In this document: in pieces, positions 18,183-26,888 of the stretch
Layout: each line of letters begins with the position of its first letter
Position numbering within the stretch: the stretch's first letter is position 1
Assembly (NCBI GenBank): GCA_020249925.1
Contig: JADCER010000010.1
Span: 124,001 to 188,000, forward strand
Direction of reading: 5' to 3'
Origin: Roseomonas sp.
GTDB taxonomy: Bacteria > Pseudomonadota > Alphaproteobacteria > Acetobacterales > Acetobacteraceae
DNA length: 64,000 nt
The notes under the pieces: generated by a model
What the model saw: the letters and a program-made list of their open reading frames with translations, nothing else
The model's database searches: none
What the model was told of the DNA's origin: nothing
Translations under genes and position numbers: made by a program

Positions 18183-19045
18183 CGCATCCCGCCCAGAATA
18201 GCGCCTTGGCGGTTGGGCTATTGCTCGCCGGGTTTTCGGTCTTCACCGGCGTGGACGCAGCTTCCAAACTGCTGACGGAAGATTATCACACGCTTGAAAT
18301 CGCCTTTGGTCGCGCGGTGTTTCAGGTGCTGCCCCTGCTGCTGATCATCGCCTGGCGAGGCCGCGCCGTGGTGAAAAGCGCCCATCCCGGGCTGCAAACG
18401 CTGCGCGGTGCGTGCATTTTTGTCTGCACGCTGCTTTTCGTGCAGGGGTTGAGCCTGCTTGATCTCGCGGATTGTATTGCGCTGACTTATATCTCGCCCT
18501 TTGCGGTGGTGCTGTTTTCCGTATGGCTACTCAAGGAAAAAGTGGATTGGCAGCGTTGGCTTGCGGTGGTGATCGGCTTTCTTGGCATGCTGATTGTGCT
18601 GCGACCCGGCATGGGCGTTTTCGGCCCGGCGGCGCTCTGGCCGCTGTCTGAGGCCGTGCTTTGGGCCTTTGCGCTGGTGATCACGCGCATGATGCCGCGC
18701 GATGGCGCGATGACAACGCTGATCTGGACATCGGTGATCCAGCTTTTGCTGGCGGCGGCCTTTGTGCCGCTGGTCTGGCGCATGCCGGATGCCGCGGATA
18801 TCCCGATCTTCGCTGCAGCGGGGCTGTTCAACCTGGTCGGTCAGCTTTTGCTGATTTCAGCCTTTCGCCGTGCCCCCGCGTCGCTTTTGGCGCCTTTCAG
18901 CACGGTGCAGATTGTGGTCGCGGCACTGGTTGGCTGGCTTGTGTTTCACACCTTCCCCGATTTCTGGACTTGGGTAGGGACAGGCGTGATCCTGGCCGGC
19001 GGGCTTCTGGTGTGGTGGCGAGAGCGGCAATTGCTGCGGCGATAG
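18179..19045 (+). CDS. DMT superfamily (EamA) transporter
   Basis: 288 residues with about ten membrane segments in two EamA repeats. Landmarks are GLLLAGFSVFTGVDAASKLL, the ALTYISPFAVVLFSVWLLKEK turn (split here at 20), and the second-half ASLLAPFSTVQIVVAALVGW. EamA proteins export or take up small metabolites, often amino acids. It ends a run of six closely linked plus-strand genes beginning with gcvT. It lies seven bases from the end of the convergent coq7 gene. Substrate not determined. Confidence 0.85.
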   Translation: MTHPAQNSALAVGLLLAGFSVFTGVDAASKLLTEDYHTLEIAFGRAVFQVLPLLLIIAWRGRAVVKSAHPGLQTLRGACIFVCTLLFVQGLSLLDLADCIALTYISPFAVVLFSVWLLKEKVDWQRWLAVVIGFLGMLIVLRPGMGVFGPAALWPLSEAVLWAFALVITRMMPRDGAMTTLIWTSVIQLLLAAAFVPLVWRMPDAADIPIFAAAGLFNLVGQLLLISAFRRAPASLLAPFSTVQIVVAALVGWLVFHTFPDFWTWVGTGVILAGGLLVWWRERQLLRR

Positions 19046-19052
19046 CGCTTTC

Positions 19053-19613
19053 CTAAATGCGCTTGGCCGCCGCCACCGCAGCCTTGGACCCCGCGCCCAC
19101 CACCCAGGCCCAGGCACCAATCAGCGGGCCATAGGCGCGGCCTTCGCCGGCTTCACGCGCCTCATCCCGGTGGTGGATTTCTTCTTCCTGGCAATGGCGG
19201 AGCAGCGCTTGCAATGGCGGGAAAAGCGCCTCCGCCTCAAGCCTATCCAATTGCTGCTGGTAGTGGTGATCCACAAAGCTTTCGACAGCATCAATCGTGG
19301 CATAGACGGCGCGCGGGCCGAAAATGGCGGGGATGGCGCCGGTCAGCCAGCCGGCGATGCGCCAGATCGGCAAAAGCCTGCTGTGCTGTTCCGGCGGCAG
19401 CAGCGCATTCAACAGATCAAGATGGCCCTGTTCCGTCGCGCCATGGCGTTCGGCGAATTCGCGAATGGCGGGGTCTTTGCAGAAGGCAAGGATGCCGCGA
19501 TAGATCATGACCGCGCCGGTTTCCCCGGCATGGTCGGAACGCAATTCACCGATCAGCCAGGCGGGCATCTCGGCAATGGCAATATCGGGCAGGGCAGGGG
19601 CAATGGCGTTCAT
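19053..19613 (-). CDS. coq7: Demethoxyubiquinone hydroxylase Coq7
   Basis: 186 residues from the ATG at 19613; the open frame extends upstream only through a palindromic repeat and is rejected there. Di-iron ligands are visible in two repeats: Glu31 in GETGAVMIY and E61QGH64, then VESFVDHHY and EEEIHHRDEA. The C-terminus ends in the Gly/Ala-rich tail typical of the short bacterial form. The enzyme hydroxylates demethoxyubiquinol late in ubiquinone synthesis at the membrane. A dispersed repeat (19670-19713) separates it from the upstream tcuB gene. Confidence 0.92.
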   Translation of the reverse strand: MNAIAPALPDIAIAEMPAWLIGELRSDHAGETGAVMIYRGILAFCKDPAIREFAERHGATEQGHLDLLNALLPPEQHSRLLPIWRIAGWLTGAIPAIFGPRAVYATIDAVESFVDHHYQQQLDRLEAEALFPPLQALLRHCQEEEIHHRDEAREAGEGRAYGPLIGAWAWVVGAGSKAAVAAAKRI

Positions 19614-19669
19614 CGCCCTGAAATGGCGCGCGCGATGCGCGCCACAAGGGTTTGACCAATTGTCTGGTC

Positions 19670-19713
19670 GCATTTTCCGAGCCGCCAAGTGAGAGCACTT
19701 GGCTTGAAAATGC
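19670..19713 (-). repeat. Dispersed 44-bp palindromic repeat, copy abutting tcuB
   Basis: On the minus strand this reads GCATTTTCAAGCCAAGTG, loop ctct, then CACTTGGCGGCTCG and GAAAATGC, followed by gaccagacaa, close to the spacer of the tandem array at 6686. It starts one base after the tcuB TAG stop, in the same orientation as that gene, as at cheR. It lies between tcuB and coq7. Confidence 0.93.
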
Positions 19714-19714
19714 T

Positions 19715-20824
19715 CTATTCCGCCGCAACCATCGCGCTGCCACGCTTCTCCCGCGCATGCCGCCACAACGCGAGCCCGCGATACACGCCATGCACCATCT
19801 TGCTATAGGGCAGGGCCACAAACAGCGCCAAAACCAGGCCAAGATGCAAGGCGAGCAAGACGCCCATCGCCCCGGTATGGCGCAGCGCCAGCAGCAAAAG
19901 CCCTGATGCGCTCACCAGGAATAGCAGCGACAACATGGCGTATTCCCCGCCCACCAGCCGTTTCGCCACCGGCACAGGGTCCGTGATGATCTTCAGTCGG
20001 ATCAGGCCTGCTGTTCCGATACAGAGCAACACGCCACCCCAAGTGCCGAATTGCACCGGCAAGGACCAGAAGGGATGCGGCGAACGCAGCCCAAGGAAGT
20101 GATGATAGATCGCCCCAGTTGTGGTGGCGGCGAAGCACAGCATGAAGCCATAGAAAGCCGCCTGATGTAGCCAGCGCTTTTGGCTTGAGAAACTGTCATC
20201 CACATCATTGCAGCCATGCCCGCCACCGCCAAGGTTGCGCAGCGTCAGGATATCCACGGCCGTATCCACCAAGGGCGCGGGCGCCGGCGCACCGCCACCC
20301 ACTTCGCGCCAATAGCGTATGCCGCCAATCATCATGGCGATGATGGCATAGCCGAAAGTGCTGCCCGCCAGCGTCACCATCAGCCACATGGGAATGACGC
20401 GAAAGAAGGCGCCTTCGCCGCGCTGCGCCGTGTACAGGATGGAAGGATCAACCAAAGCCATAGTCAGCAGCAGCACCAGCGTCACGCCAAGCGCTGCCGC
20501 CAAGGTCACCACCGTGCCATTGCGTTCAAACAGCGTGCCCATGGCGCGCGGCCAGGCGTAATGCGCATAGGATTGCGCGCGAATCTCCGCAAAGGTCACC
20601 GGCAGATTGATGCCGAAGGGATGCGGCGGCGCATATTGGCAGGCGTGATAACAGCCCTTGCAGCCGTGACAGAGATTGGCGAGATGCGTCAGATCGCCCG
20701 TGGAAAATTCCCGCCGCATCGTCATGGCAGGAAACACCGCGCAATAGCTTTCGCAGTAGCGGCAGGCATTGCACACCGCCATGTGGCGGCGGGCTTCGGC
20801 GGTGGTCTCGTTTTCCGGTAGCAT
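19715..20824 (-). CDS. tcuB: Tricarballylate utilisation protein TcuB (CitB-like membrane Fe-S protein)
   Basis: 369 residues. An N-terminal soluble region carries two cysteine clusters, CNACRYCESYC and CHGCKGCYHAC, typical of 4Fe-4S binding. About six membrane segments follow with His residues suited to heme or quinone contact. In Salmonella, TcuB re-oxidises the FADH2 of TcuA and passes electrons to the membrane pool. Here tcuA lies 18 bases upstream on the same strand, supporting the pairing. No TcuC transporter or TcuR regulator is next to it. Confidence 0.9.
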   Translation of the reverse strand: MLPENETTAEARRHMAVCNACRYCESYCAVFPAMTMRREFSTGDLTHLANLCHGCKGCYHACQYAPPHPFGINLPVTFAEIRAQSYAHYAWPRAMGTLFERNGTVVTLAAALGVTLVLLLTMALVDPSILYTAQRGEGAFFRVIPMWLMVTLAGSTFGYAIIAMMIGGIRYWREVGGGAPAPAPLVDTAVDILTLRNLGGGGHGCNDVDDSFSSQKRWLHQAAFYGFMLCFAATTTGAIYHHFLGLRSPHPFWSLPVQFGTWGGVLLCIGTAGLIRLKIITDPVPVAKRLVGGEYAMLSLLFLVSASGLLLLALRHTGAMGVLLALHLGLVLALFVALPYSKMVHGVYRGLALWRHAREKRGSAMVAAE

Positions 20825-20842
20825 CAGCGCGCCCTGCCTTGT

Positions 20843-22240
20843 TCAATTGCGCACATTGCGTGCTGCCTCCTCACCCGCCAGCCGGCCGAATACGGTGCCG
20901 ATCGTCATGCCGAAACCGGCGAGATAGCCCTGACCCAGGATATTGCCGGCCATGATTTCGCCCGAGGCAAACATATTCGCCGAAGGCTTGCCATCAGCCA
21001 TGATCACCCGCGCGCGGTCATTCACCTTCACGCCCAAAAAGGTGAAGGTGATGCCGGGCTTGAGCGGGTGGCAGTAAAAGGGCGGCGTATCAATCAACCG
21101 CGCCCAATGGCTTTTGGGGGGCGTCAGCCCTTCGGTGCGGCAATCATCGGGCTTCATGGGTTGGAAGGTGCCGGGGCGCACCGCCGCGTTGTAATCCGCA
21201 ATCACCTTTTCCAATTTGCCCGCATCAATGCCCGCCATGCCGGCAAGCTCCGCAATGCTATTGGCCTGATAGGGCGGGAAGACGCTCGGCAGGTAATTAT
21301 GCAAAGCTTTGCTATCCGTCACGGCAAAAGCGACCTGCCCTGGCTGCTGCGCGATCAGCCGGCCCCAAATGGCGTAGCGCTTGGGCCAGACATCCTCGCC
21401 CTCATCATAAAACCGCTCGACATTGCGATTCACCACCACGGAAAACGGCACGCAATCCAGCCGCATGGCAAGCCCGCCATCTTCCATCGGCGCGCGCGCA
21501 TCATTGGCAACAGCGTGGAATTGCGTGGGATCGCCCACTTCCTGCACGCCCTGATCCAGCAGATCACGCAAGACCCGCCCCTGCGCATAAGGCGTACCGC
21601 GAATCTGGAAATTATCCGCCGCATCGCCCCAATATTTGCGCAGCCAATCGCGATTGGCCTGAAACCCGCCGGATGAGGCAATCAGCGCCTTGAAGCGCAC
21701 GCGTTCCGGAAAGCCATGATGGGAAATGATCGCTTCCGTCGCGAAGCCATCCTGCACTTCAATATGCTGCACTTCTGTATCGTACAAAATGCCGATGCCA
21801 AGCTGTTCCGCCGTGCGATACAGCGCATTGACCAGCGCCTTGCCACCACCCAGGAAAAACGCATTGGTGCGCGAAAGGGAAAGCGTGCCGGAAAGCGATG
21901 GCTGAAACACCACACCGCAGGATTTCAGGAAATCCGGCGCGTGCTGCGATGCGCGGATGCACATGCGCGCCAGATGTTCATCCGTCTTGCCGCCGGTCAC
22001 GCGCAGCAGATCGTCCCAATATTCCTCTTCCAGATAGGATTCGGTCAGCACCTCGGTCGGCGCGGGATGGAGCGCGCGCAGATTGCGCGTGTGCCGACTA
22101 TTGCCGCCCCGCATGCTGCGTGGTGCGTGTTCCAGCAGCAGCACGCTTGCCCCGGCCCGGCGCGCCGTAATGGCGGCAGAGAGCGCGGCATTGCCACCGC
22201 CCGCGACCAGCACATCCCAGACCCGTGTTAGGTCCACCAT
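20843..22240 (-). CDS. tcuA: FAD-dependent tricarballylate dehydrogenase TcuA
   Basis: 465 residues from the ATG at 22240, close to the length of Salmonella TcuA. The start MVDLTRVWDVLVAGGGNAAL holds the dinucleotide-binding glycine motif, followed by LEHAPRSMRGGNSRHTRN, and the C-terminal LAGFGMTIGTVFGRLAGEEA closes the FAD site. It is a flavoprotein of the fumarate reductase/succinate dehydrogenase superfamily that oxidises tricarballylate to cis-aconitate. The open frame upstream of 22240 lacks homology-like sequence and is not used. It forms an operon with tcuB. Confidence 0.9.
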   Translation of the reverse strand: MVDLTRVWDVLVAGGGNAALSAAITARRAGASVLLLEHAPRSMRGGNSRHTRNLRALHPAPTEVLTESYLEEEYWDDLLRVTGGKTDEHLARMCIRASQHAPDFLKSCGVVFQPSLSGTLSLSRTNAFFLGGGKALVNALYRTAEQLGIGILYDTEVQHIEVQDGFATEAIISHHGFPERVRFKALIASSGGFQANRDWLRKYWGDAADNFQIRGTPYAQGRVLRDLLDQGVQEVGDPTQFHAVANDARAPMEDGGLAMRLDCVPFSVVVNRNVERFYDEGEDVWPKRYAIWGRLIAQQPGQVAFAVTDSKALHNYLPSVFPPYQANSIAELAGMAGIDAGKLEKVIADYNAAVRPGTFQPMKPDDCRTEGLTPPKSHWARLIDTPPFYCHPLKPGITFTFLGVKVNDRARVIMADGKPSANMFASGEIMAGNILGQGYLAGFGMTIGTVFGRLAGEEAARNVRN

Positions 22241-22310
22241 AACGCTATCAATCCTCAACCTTCTTAAAAGCCATGTGTAAAAGGGAAATGCGGCTTGTCC
22301 AGATGGTGCG

Positions 22311-23159
22311 TTATGCCGGCCCCTGATCAAGCCCCGCGCGCAAGGAACCATCAGGATCGGCCAGCAAGCCTTCGCGCAGGAAAAGATCAATCAGCGTTAG
22401 ATTGACGTTGAATTTGATGTCATCCGAATCGGCAACCGCTTCCAACAGGCGCCGCGCTGGCCACAATTCAAAGCGCTCCACCTCGTCATCATTGGGGCGC
22501 GGCACGATGCCTTCGGGCAATTCCAAATCGTAGCAATGCAGCACATCGCGCCGGAGCCCCTCATTATTCAGCAGGATATAGGAAACCCGCCCCACCGGGC
22601 GCGCGCGGGCCGCCAATTCTGGGGGGAGGGAGGCTTCCTCGGCGGCCTCCTTCACCAGGGTCTCTGCTGGCGTCAGCCCTGCCGGAATGCCGCCTGCCAC
22701 CAGATTATCCATCTGCCCCGGCGCCACCGCCTTGTCCCGCGCGCGGATACCAACCCAGACATGCAGCCCATCGGCACGCCGCACCAAGCCATTCATGTGC
22801 ACGCCCTGAGACATGACCCCAAAGGCTGGCAGCGCCCCGCGATCCAGCCTCGCCAGCACCGGCCCATCGCTGGTTTGGCGCACATCGAAGGCTTCGCGCC
22901 GGATACGGAGATACCCACCCTCAGCCAGGCTCGGCAGCGCGGCGGCGAGCGCATCGCTCCGCGCCCCGCTGGTTTTCAGGCGGCCGGCCATGGCGACACC
23001 ATGCTGATCGAAGTGGAAATCGCGCGGGCGGAAGGTCAGCGCGCGGGCCAATTCGGGTGTCACGAACCCCACCTGCACGCCGCCCATGTGAAAGCCAAGG
23101 AAGCCGGCGGGGGAGGCGATATTGTTGCAGGCGGCGACATGCCGGGCGAAGCGGTCCAT
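22311..23159 (-). CDS. Nudix hydrolase with N-terminal DUF4743 domain
   Basis: 282 residues from the ATG at 23159 (an ATG five codons earlier is also in frame). The N-terminal half MDRFARHVAACNN with GFLGFHMGGVQVGFV matches DUF4743. The C-terminal half is Nudix: DNLVAGGIPAG, then ETLVKEAAEEASLP as the Nudix helix with a variant EAAEEA core. Similar two-domain proteins in plants and yeast act on oxidised thiamine diphosphate or other nucleotides. The role here is inferred only at that level. It is divergent from the Atm1-like gene with about 90 bases between starts. Confidence 0.85.
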   Translation of the reverse strand: MDRFARHVAACNNIASPAGFLGFHMGGVQVGFVTPELARALTFRPRDFHFDQHGVAMAGRLKTSGARSDALAAALPSLAEGGYLRIRREAFDVRQTSDGPVLARLDRGALPAFGVMSQGVHMNGLVRRADGLHVWVGIRARDKAVAPGQMDNLVAGGIPAGLTPAETLVKEAAEEASLPPELAARARPVGRVSYILLNNEGLRRDVLHCYDLELPEGIVPRPNDDEVERFELWPARRLLEAVADSDDIKFNVNLTLIDLFLREGLLADPDGSLRAGLDQGPA

Positions 23160-23249
23160 GGCGCCATCTAACACCGGGCGCCACGGCTAGGCGAGGCGGG
23201 GTCTGGGGCTTGCGGGGCAGGGGCGCCCTGCCCCATGACAGGGGCAATC

Positions 23250-25142
23250 ATGACCCCGCCCGCCGCCCCCAATGCTCCACGCCCTGGTATGCCCTTCCCG
23301 GCCTTGCGCCGCATCGCGCCGCATCTTTGGCCGGTGGGTGAGCCGATGCTGCGGCTGCGCGTCGTGGCGGCACTGCTGCTGCTCGCTGCCGCCAAGGCGG
23401 CGAATGTGCTGGTACCCATCGCCTATGCCCGTGCGGTGGATGCGCTTGCGCCGCAATCGGGCGCTGGCGCGGTGATTGCCGTGCCGATTGCGCTGCTGGT
23501 GGGCTACGGCTTGCTCCGCGTCATGGCCTCAGCGCTTGGGGAATTGCGCAACGCCGTCTTCGCCAAGGTGCAGGCGCGCGCCGGCCGACGTGTGGCCTTG
23601 CAGGTGTTTCGGCATTTGCACGCGCTTTCCATGCGCTTTCACATGGACCGCGCCACGGGCGGGCTTTCGCGCGTGATTGAAAGGGGCGTGCGCGGCATCG
23701 CCACATCACTCAATTTCCTGCTGTTCAATATCATCCCGACAATAGTCGAGATTCTCTTCGTTGCCGTCATTCTCTGGTGGATGTTCGCGGCTTCCTTCGC
23801 GCTCACCATGCTTGGCACCATCATCGCCTATGTCGCCTTCACGCTGATTTTCACCAATTGGCGGCTGCGCTTTCGCCGCCAGATGAACCAGACGGATGAA
23901 GAAGCGAATACCAAGGCGGTGGACAGTCTGCTGAATTATGAGACGGTCAAGTATTTCGGTAATGAAGCGCATGAATCACGCCGCTATGATGAAAGCATGA
24001 CGCGCTACGAAAGCGCCTATGTCAAAAGCGAAACCACACTCAATATGCTGAATGCCGGCCAGGCCACCATCATGGCGGTTGGGCTGACCATCACCATGCT
24101 TTTGGCAGGCCGCGGCATTGCCGATGGCAGCATGAGCATTGGCGATCTGGTGATGGTGAATACCTATCTGATCCAGCTCTATCAGCCCTTGAACATCCTT
24201 GGCTTCGCCTATCGCGAAATCAAGCAGGGGCTGACGGATATGGAGCAGATGTTCGCGCTGCTTGATGTGCCCGCCGAAGTGCGCGATGCGCCTGATGCGA
24301 AGCCCCTTGCCGTGGGCGCAGGTGAAATCCGGTTTGAGGATGTGCGCTTTGGCTATCGGCCGGATCGCGAGATTCTGAAGGGCGTTTCTTTCACCGTGCC
24401 ACCGGGGCGGATGCTCGCCATTGTCGGGCCAACGGGGGCGGGGAAATCCACCATCTCTCGCCTGTTGTTCCGGTTTTACGATACGACAGGCGGGCGCGTC
24501 CTGGTGGATGGGCAGGATGTGCGCGGCCTCTCGCAGCAAAGCCTGCGCGCGGCTATCGGCGTCGTGCCGCAGGATACCGTGCTGTTCAATGACACCATTC
24601 GCTACAACATCGCCTATGGGCGGCCAGGGGCGAGCGATGCGGAGATTGAAAACGCGGCGAAGCTTGCGCAGGTGCATGATTTCGTCACGCGCCTGCCCGA
24701 TGGCTATGCAACGCGGGTTGGTGAACGTGGCCTCAAGCTTTCGGGCGGCGAAAAGCAGCGGGTTGCGATTGCGCGCACCATCCTGAAAGACCCCCGCCTG
24801 CTGATATTGGATGAGGCGACCAGCGCGCTTGATACCCGCACCGAACAGGAAATTCAGGCGGCGCTGCGTGATGTTGCGCGCAACCGCACCACGCTTGTGA
24901 TCGCGCATCGGCTTTCCACGGTGGTGGAGGCGGATGAGATCATTGTGCTGCAAGAAGGTGCCATTGCCGAACGCGGCACCCATGGCGCCTTGATCGCCGC
25001 TGGCGGGCTTTACGCTGACATGTGGCGTCGCCAATCGGAAGCCATGGCCGCGGCCGAGGCCGCCGCCCGCGCCCAGGCCGCTGCCGATTTGGCCATGCCG
25101 CGGCAGCGCCCCAATGCTCTCCCCCCTTCCACTGGCACGTGA
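23250..25142 (+). CDS. Atm1/ABCB7-type ABC exporter, fused permease and ATPase
   Basis: About 630 residues from the ATG at 23250, which has AGGGG five bases upstream (an ATG at 23235 is also in frame). A six-segment membrane domain contains LLNYETVKYFGNE and the DEEANTKAVD stretch, both hallmarks of the Atm1/ABCB7 group. The ATPase domain has Walker A GPTGAGKST, signature LSGGEKQRV and Walker B LLILDEAT. Bacterial Atm1 proteins export glutathione conjugates or polysulfides and help with heavy-metal stress. The C-terminal 30 residues are Ala-rich. A small gene follows after 36 bases. Confidence 0.92.
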   Translation: MTPPAAPNAPRPGMPFPALRRIAPHLWPVGEPMLRLRVVAALLLLAAAKAANVLVPIAYARAVDALAPQSGAGAVIAVPIALLVGYGLLRVMASALGELRNAVFAKVQARAGRRVALQVFRHLHALSMRFHMDRATGGLSRVIERGVRGIATSLNFLLFNIIPTIVEILFVAVILWWMFAASFALTMLGTIIAYVAFTLIFTNWRLRFRRQMNQTDEEANTKAVDSLLNYETVKYFGNEAHESRRYDESMTRYESAYVKSETTLNMLNAGQATIMAVGLTITMLLAGRGIADGSMSIGDLVMVNTYLIQLYQPLNILGFAYREIKQGLTDMEQMFALLDVPAEVRDAPDAKPLAVGAGEIRFEDVRFGYRPDREILKGVSFTVPPGRMLAIVGPTGAGKSTISRLLFRFYDTTGGRVLVDGQDVRGLSQQSLRAAIGVVPQDTVLFNDTIRYNIAYGRPGASDAEIENAAKLAQVHDFVTRLPDGYATRVGERGLKLSGGEKQRVAIARTILKDPRLLILDEATSALDTRTEQEIQAALRDVARNRTTLVIAHRLSTVVEADEIIVLQEGAIAERGTHGALIAAGGLYADMWRRQSEAMAAAEAAARAQAAADLAMPRQRPNALPPSTGT

Positions 25143-25178
25143 GCCTCCCTATCTGGCTGTTACAATCAGGAGTGACCC

Positions 25179-25421
25179 ATGCAGATGGACCCGGAAGGCA
25201 TAGCGCCCGAGGATTTGAGCCATGCCGGTTCGGTCGTGGACAAGGCGATCGAATATATGATGGAGCAGCAAATCCAGCCGATTTCCATCGCCTCCGCCCT
25301 GCTGGGTGGGGCGCTTGGGGTGCTGACCCGGACCTTGGATGACCGCGCCGTGGCCGGGGTGCTGCGCCAGGCGCTCGCTTCGGTGGAAAGCGGCGAATTC
25401 CGCGCCCCGCCGCCTGCTTGA
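25179..25421 (+). CDS. Small protein of unknown function
   Basis: 80 residues with AGGAG about seven bases before the ATG. The protein is acidic at the start (MQMDPEGIAPEDL), then has an amphipathic helix with VVDKAIEYMMEQQI and a Gly/Ala-rich stretch SIASALLGGALGVLT that could sit in or on a membrane. No family was recognised. It lies 36 bases after the Atm1-type exporter and 96 bases before rpmB, so it may share the exporter transcript. Codon use matches its neighbours. Confidence 0.7.
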   Translation: MQMDPEGIAPEDLSHAGSVVDKAIEYMMEQQIQPISIASALLGGALGVLTRTLDDRAVAGVLRQALASVESGEFRAPPPA

Positions 25422-25473
25422 TACTTGACGCGCGCGGGACTTCCCGCCAAAAGCGCGCCTTCATGTTGAACCC

Positions 25474-25496
25474 GCGCGCAGGCTTGGCTTGCGCGC
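25474..25496 (+). promoter_or_regulatory. Hairpin in the rpmB leader
   Basis: A 7-bp stem GCGCGCA / TGCGCGC with a 9-base loop lies 22 bases before the rpmB start. A short pyrimidine run follows. It could be a leader structure used in ribosomal-protein feedback, but there is no further support. Confidence 0.3.
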
Positions 25497-25517
25497 CTTT
25501 ATGTTTGGATTTGCGCC

Positions 25518-25811
25518 ATGTCTCGCCGCTGCGTCATTACTGGCAAGGGTGTTCTGACGGGTAACAATGTCAGCCACGCCAATAACAAGACCCGCCGTCG
25601 CTTCCTGCCCAATCTGCAGGAAAGCTCCTTCTGGTCCGAAATCCTGGCCGCGCCGGTGAAGCTGCGCCTTTCCACCAATGGCATCCGCACGGTGGAACAT
25701 AATGGCGGGCTTGATGCCTTCCTGCTCGGCACGCCGGACCGCAAGCTGACGGTTGATGCCGTGGCGCTGAAGCGCCGCCTGGAACGCGCCCAGGCCGCCA
25801 AGGCCGCCTGA
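25518..25811 (+). CDS. rpmB: 50S ribosomal protein L28
   Basis: 97 residues beginning [20 protein letters not shown], which is diagnostic of L28, with the basic block [11 protein letters not shown] and [16 protein letters not shown]. It is a large-subunit ribosomal protein. The C-terminal extension of about 20 residues compared with the E. coli protein is usual in alphaproteobacteria. A hairpin lies in the leader and a terminator follows the stop. Confidence 0.97.
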   Translation: MSRRCVITGKGVLTGNNVSHANNKTRRRFLPNLQESSFWSEILAAPVKLRLSTNGIRTVEHNGGLDAFLLGTPDRKLTVDAVALKRRLERAQAAKAA

Positions 25812-25835
25812 AGCCCTTCACTTTCGCACCATTCA

Positions 25836-25866
25836 AACCCGCGGGGGGCAGCTTCCGCGGGTTTTC
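25836..25866 (+). terminator. Rho-independent terminator after rpmB
   Basis: Stem CCGCGG (25840-25845) with CCGCGG (25856-25861) around a G-rich loop, extended by AAA/TTT after one unpaired C and followed by TTTTC. It lies between the convergent rpmB and mltG stops, so it may serve both strands. Confidence 0.65.
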
Positions 25867-25868
25867 TG

Positions 25869-26882
25869 TTATTGCCTGGCCCCCCGCTGCCGCTCAATCT
25901 CCCGCCAGCGCGCGACATTGCGGTTATGCGCCTCCAGCGTCTCCGCAAAGGCATGGCCGCCCGATCCATCCGCCACAAAATAGAGGAAATTGCTCGTTGC
26001 AGGACGCGTTGCGGCGCGGAGCGAATCGCGCCCCGGATTCGCAATCGGCCCCGGCGGCAGGCCGCGATTGCGATAGGTATTGAAGGGGCTGTCCCGGTCC
26101 AGATCAGCGCGCGTAATGGCGCGTTCCAGCACTGCCCCGCCCGTTGCCGCATAAATTACGGTCGGGTCCGATTGCAGCGGCATATTGCGCCGAAGCCGGT
26201 TGATGAAGACCGAGGCAACCAGCGCGCGCTCCTCAGCCTTGCCGGTTTCGCGTTCAATGATGGAAGCAAGGATCAGCGCTTCCCGCGCGCTGCGCAGCGG
26301 CAGGTTGGGCGCGCGGTCCCGCCAGGCTTCGGCCAGCGCGGTATTCATCGCAGCCTGAGCACGGCGGATCAGCGCGGCGCGGCTATCGCCCCATTCAAAG
26401 GCATAGGTCTCGGGCAGGATGCTGCCTTCGGCAATCGGCTCGGCCTCCCCCATCAGCCCTTCGGTCCTGTCCAGCAATGCCTGGATTTGCAGGGCCGATA
26501 GCCCCTCAGGGATCGTCACGCGGCGCTGCACGGGCCGCGCCTGGCGCAGGATGTCCAACACCTGCTTCAATGACGCGCCGGCCGGAAAGGCAAATTCAGC
26601 CGCACGCAATGGCCCGGCGCTTTTCGTGAGCTGGCTCGCGATCAGGAAGTGGCGCGCATCGGCGATAATGCCTGCTTCCATGAGCGCGCCTGCAATCGCC
26701 TCCGTCCCGCCGCGCGGGATCACCAGGGCGCGCTCAGCGGCCAGCGGGCCGGGCGCCTCATAGATATCGCGCGCCCATTTCGCCGCCGCGCCAAGGCCGA
26801 TCAGTACAGCCAGGATCAGGCCAAGCAGGAACAGCGCCACCCGCCCGCGGCGTTTGCGCGGCGCGGGGGTGGTTTCACTCAT
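25869..26882 (-). CDS. mltG: Endolytic murein transglycosylase MltG
   Basis: 337 residues. A basic N-terminus (PRKRRGRVA) is followed by one membrane anchor at about 15-33 and a periplasmic YceG domain. The catalytic Glu210 lies in LASIIERETG, followed by VFINRLRRNMPLQSDPTV and NTYRNRGLPPGPIANPG, the classic family signatures. MltG cleaves nascent glycan strands and sets their length. It lies six bases downstream of fabF on the same strand, a common alphaproteobacterial order (acpP-fabF-mltG). Confidence 0.95.
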   Translation of the reverse strand: MSETTPAPRKRRGRVALFLLGLILAVLIGLGAAAKWARDIYEAPGPLAAERALVIPRGGTEAIAGALMEAGIIADARHFLIASQLTKSAGPLRAAEFAFPAGASLKQVLDILRQARPVQRRVTIPEGLSALQIQALLDRTEGLMGEAEPIAEGSILPETYAFEWGDSRAALIRRAQAAMNTALAEAWRDRAPNLPLRSAREALILASIIERETGKAEERALVASVFINRLRRNMPLQSDPTVIYAATGGAVLERAITRADLDRDSPFNTYRNRGLPPGPIANPGRDSLRAATRPATSNFLYFVADGSGGHAFAETLEAHNRNVARWREIERQRGARQ

Positions 26883-26888
26883 TTGTGA

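Noticed and set aside
19613..19766. N-terminal extension of coq7 by 51 codons
   Set aside because: The extension reads through the palindromic repeat and the tcuB end; the ATG at 19613 gives the normal family start.
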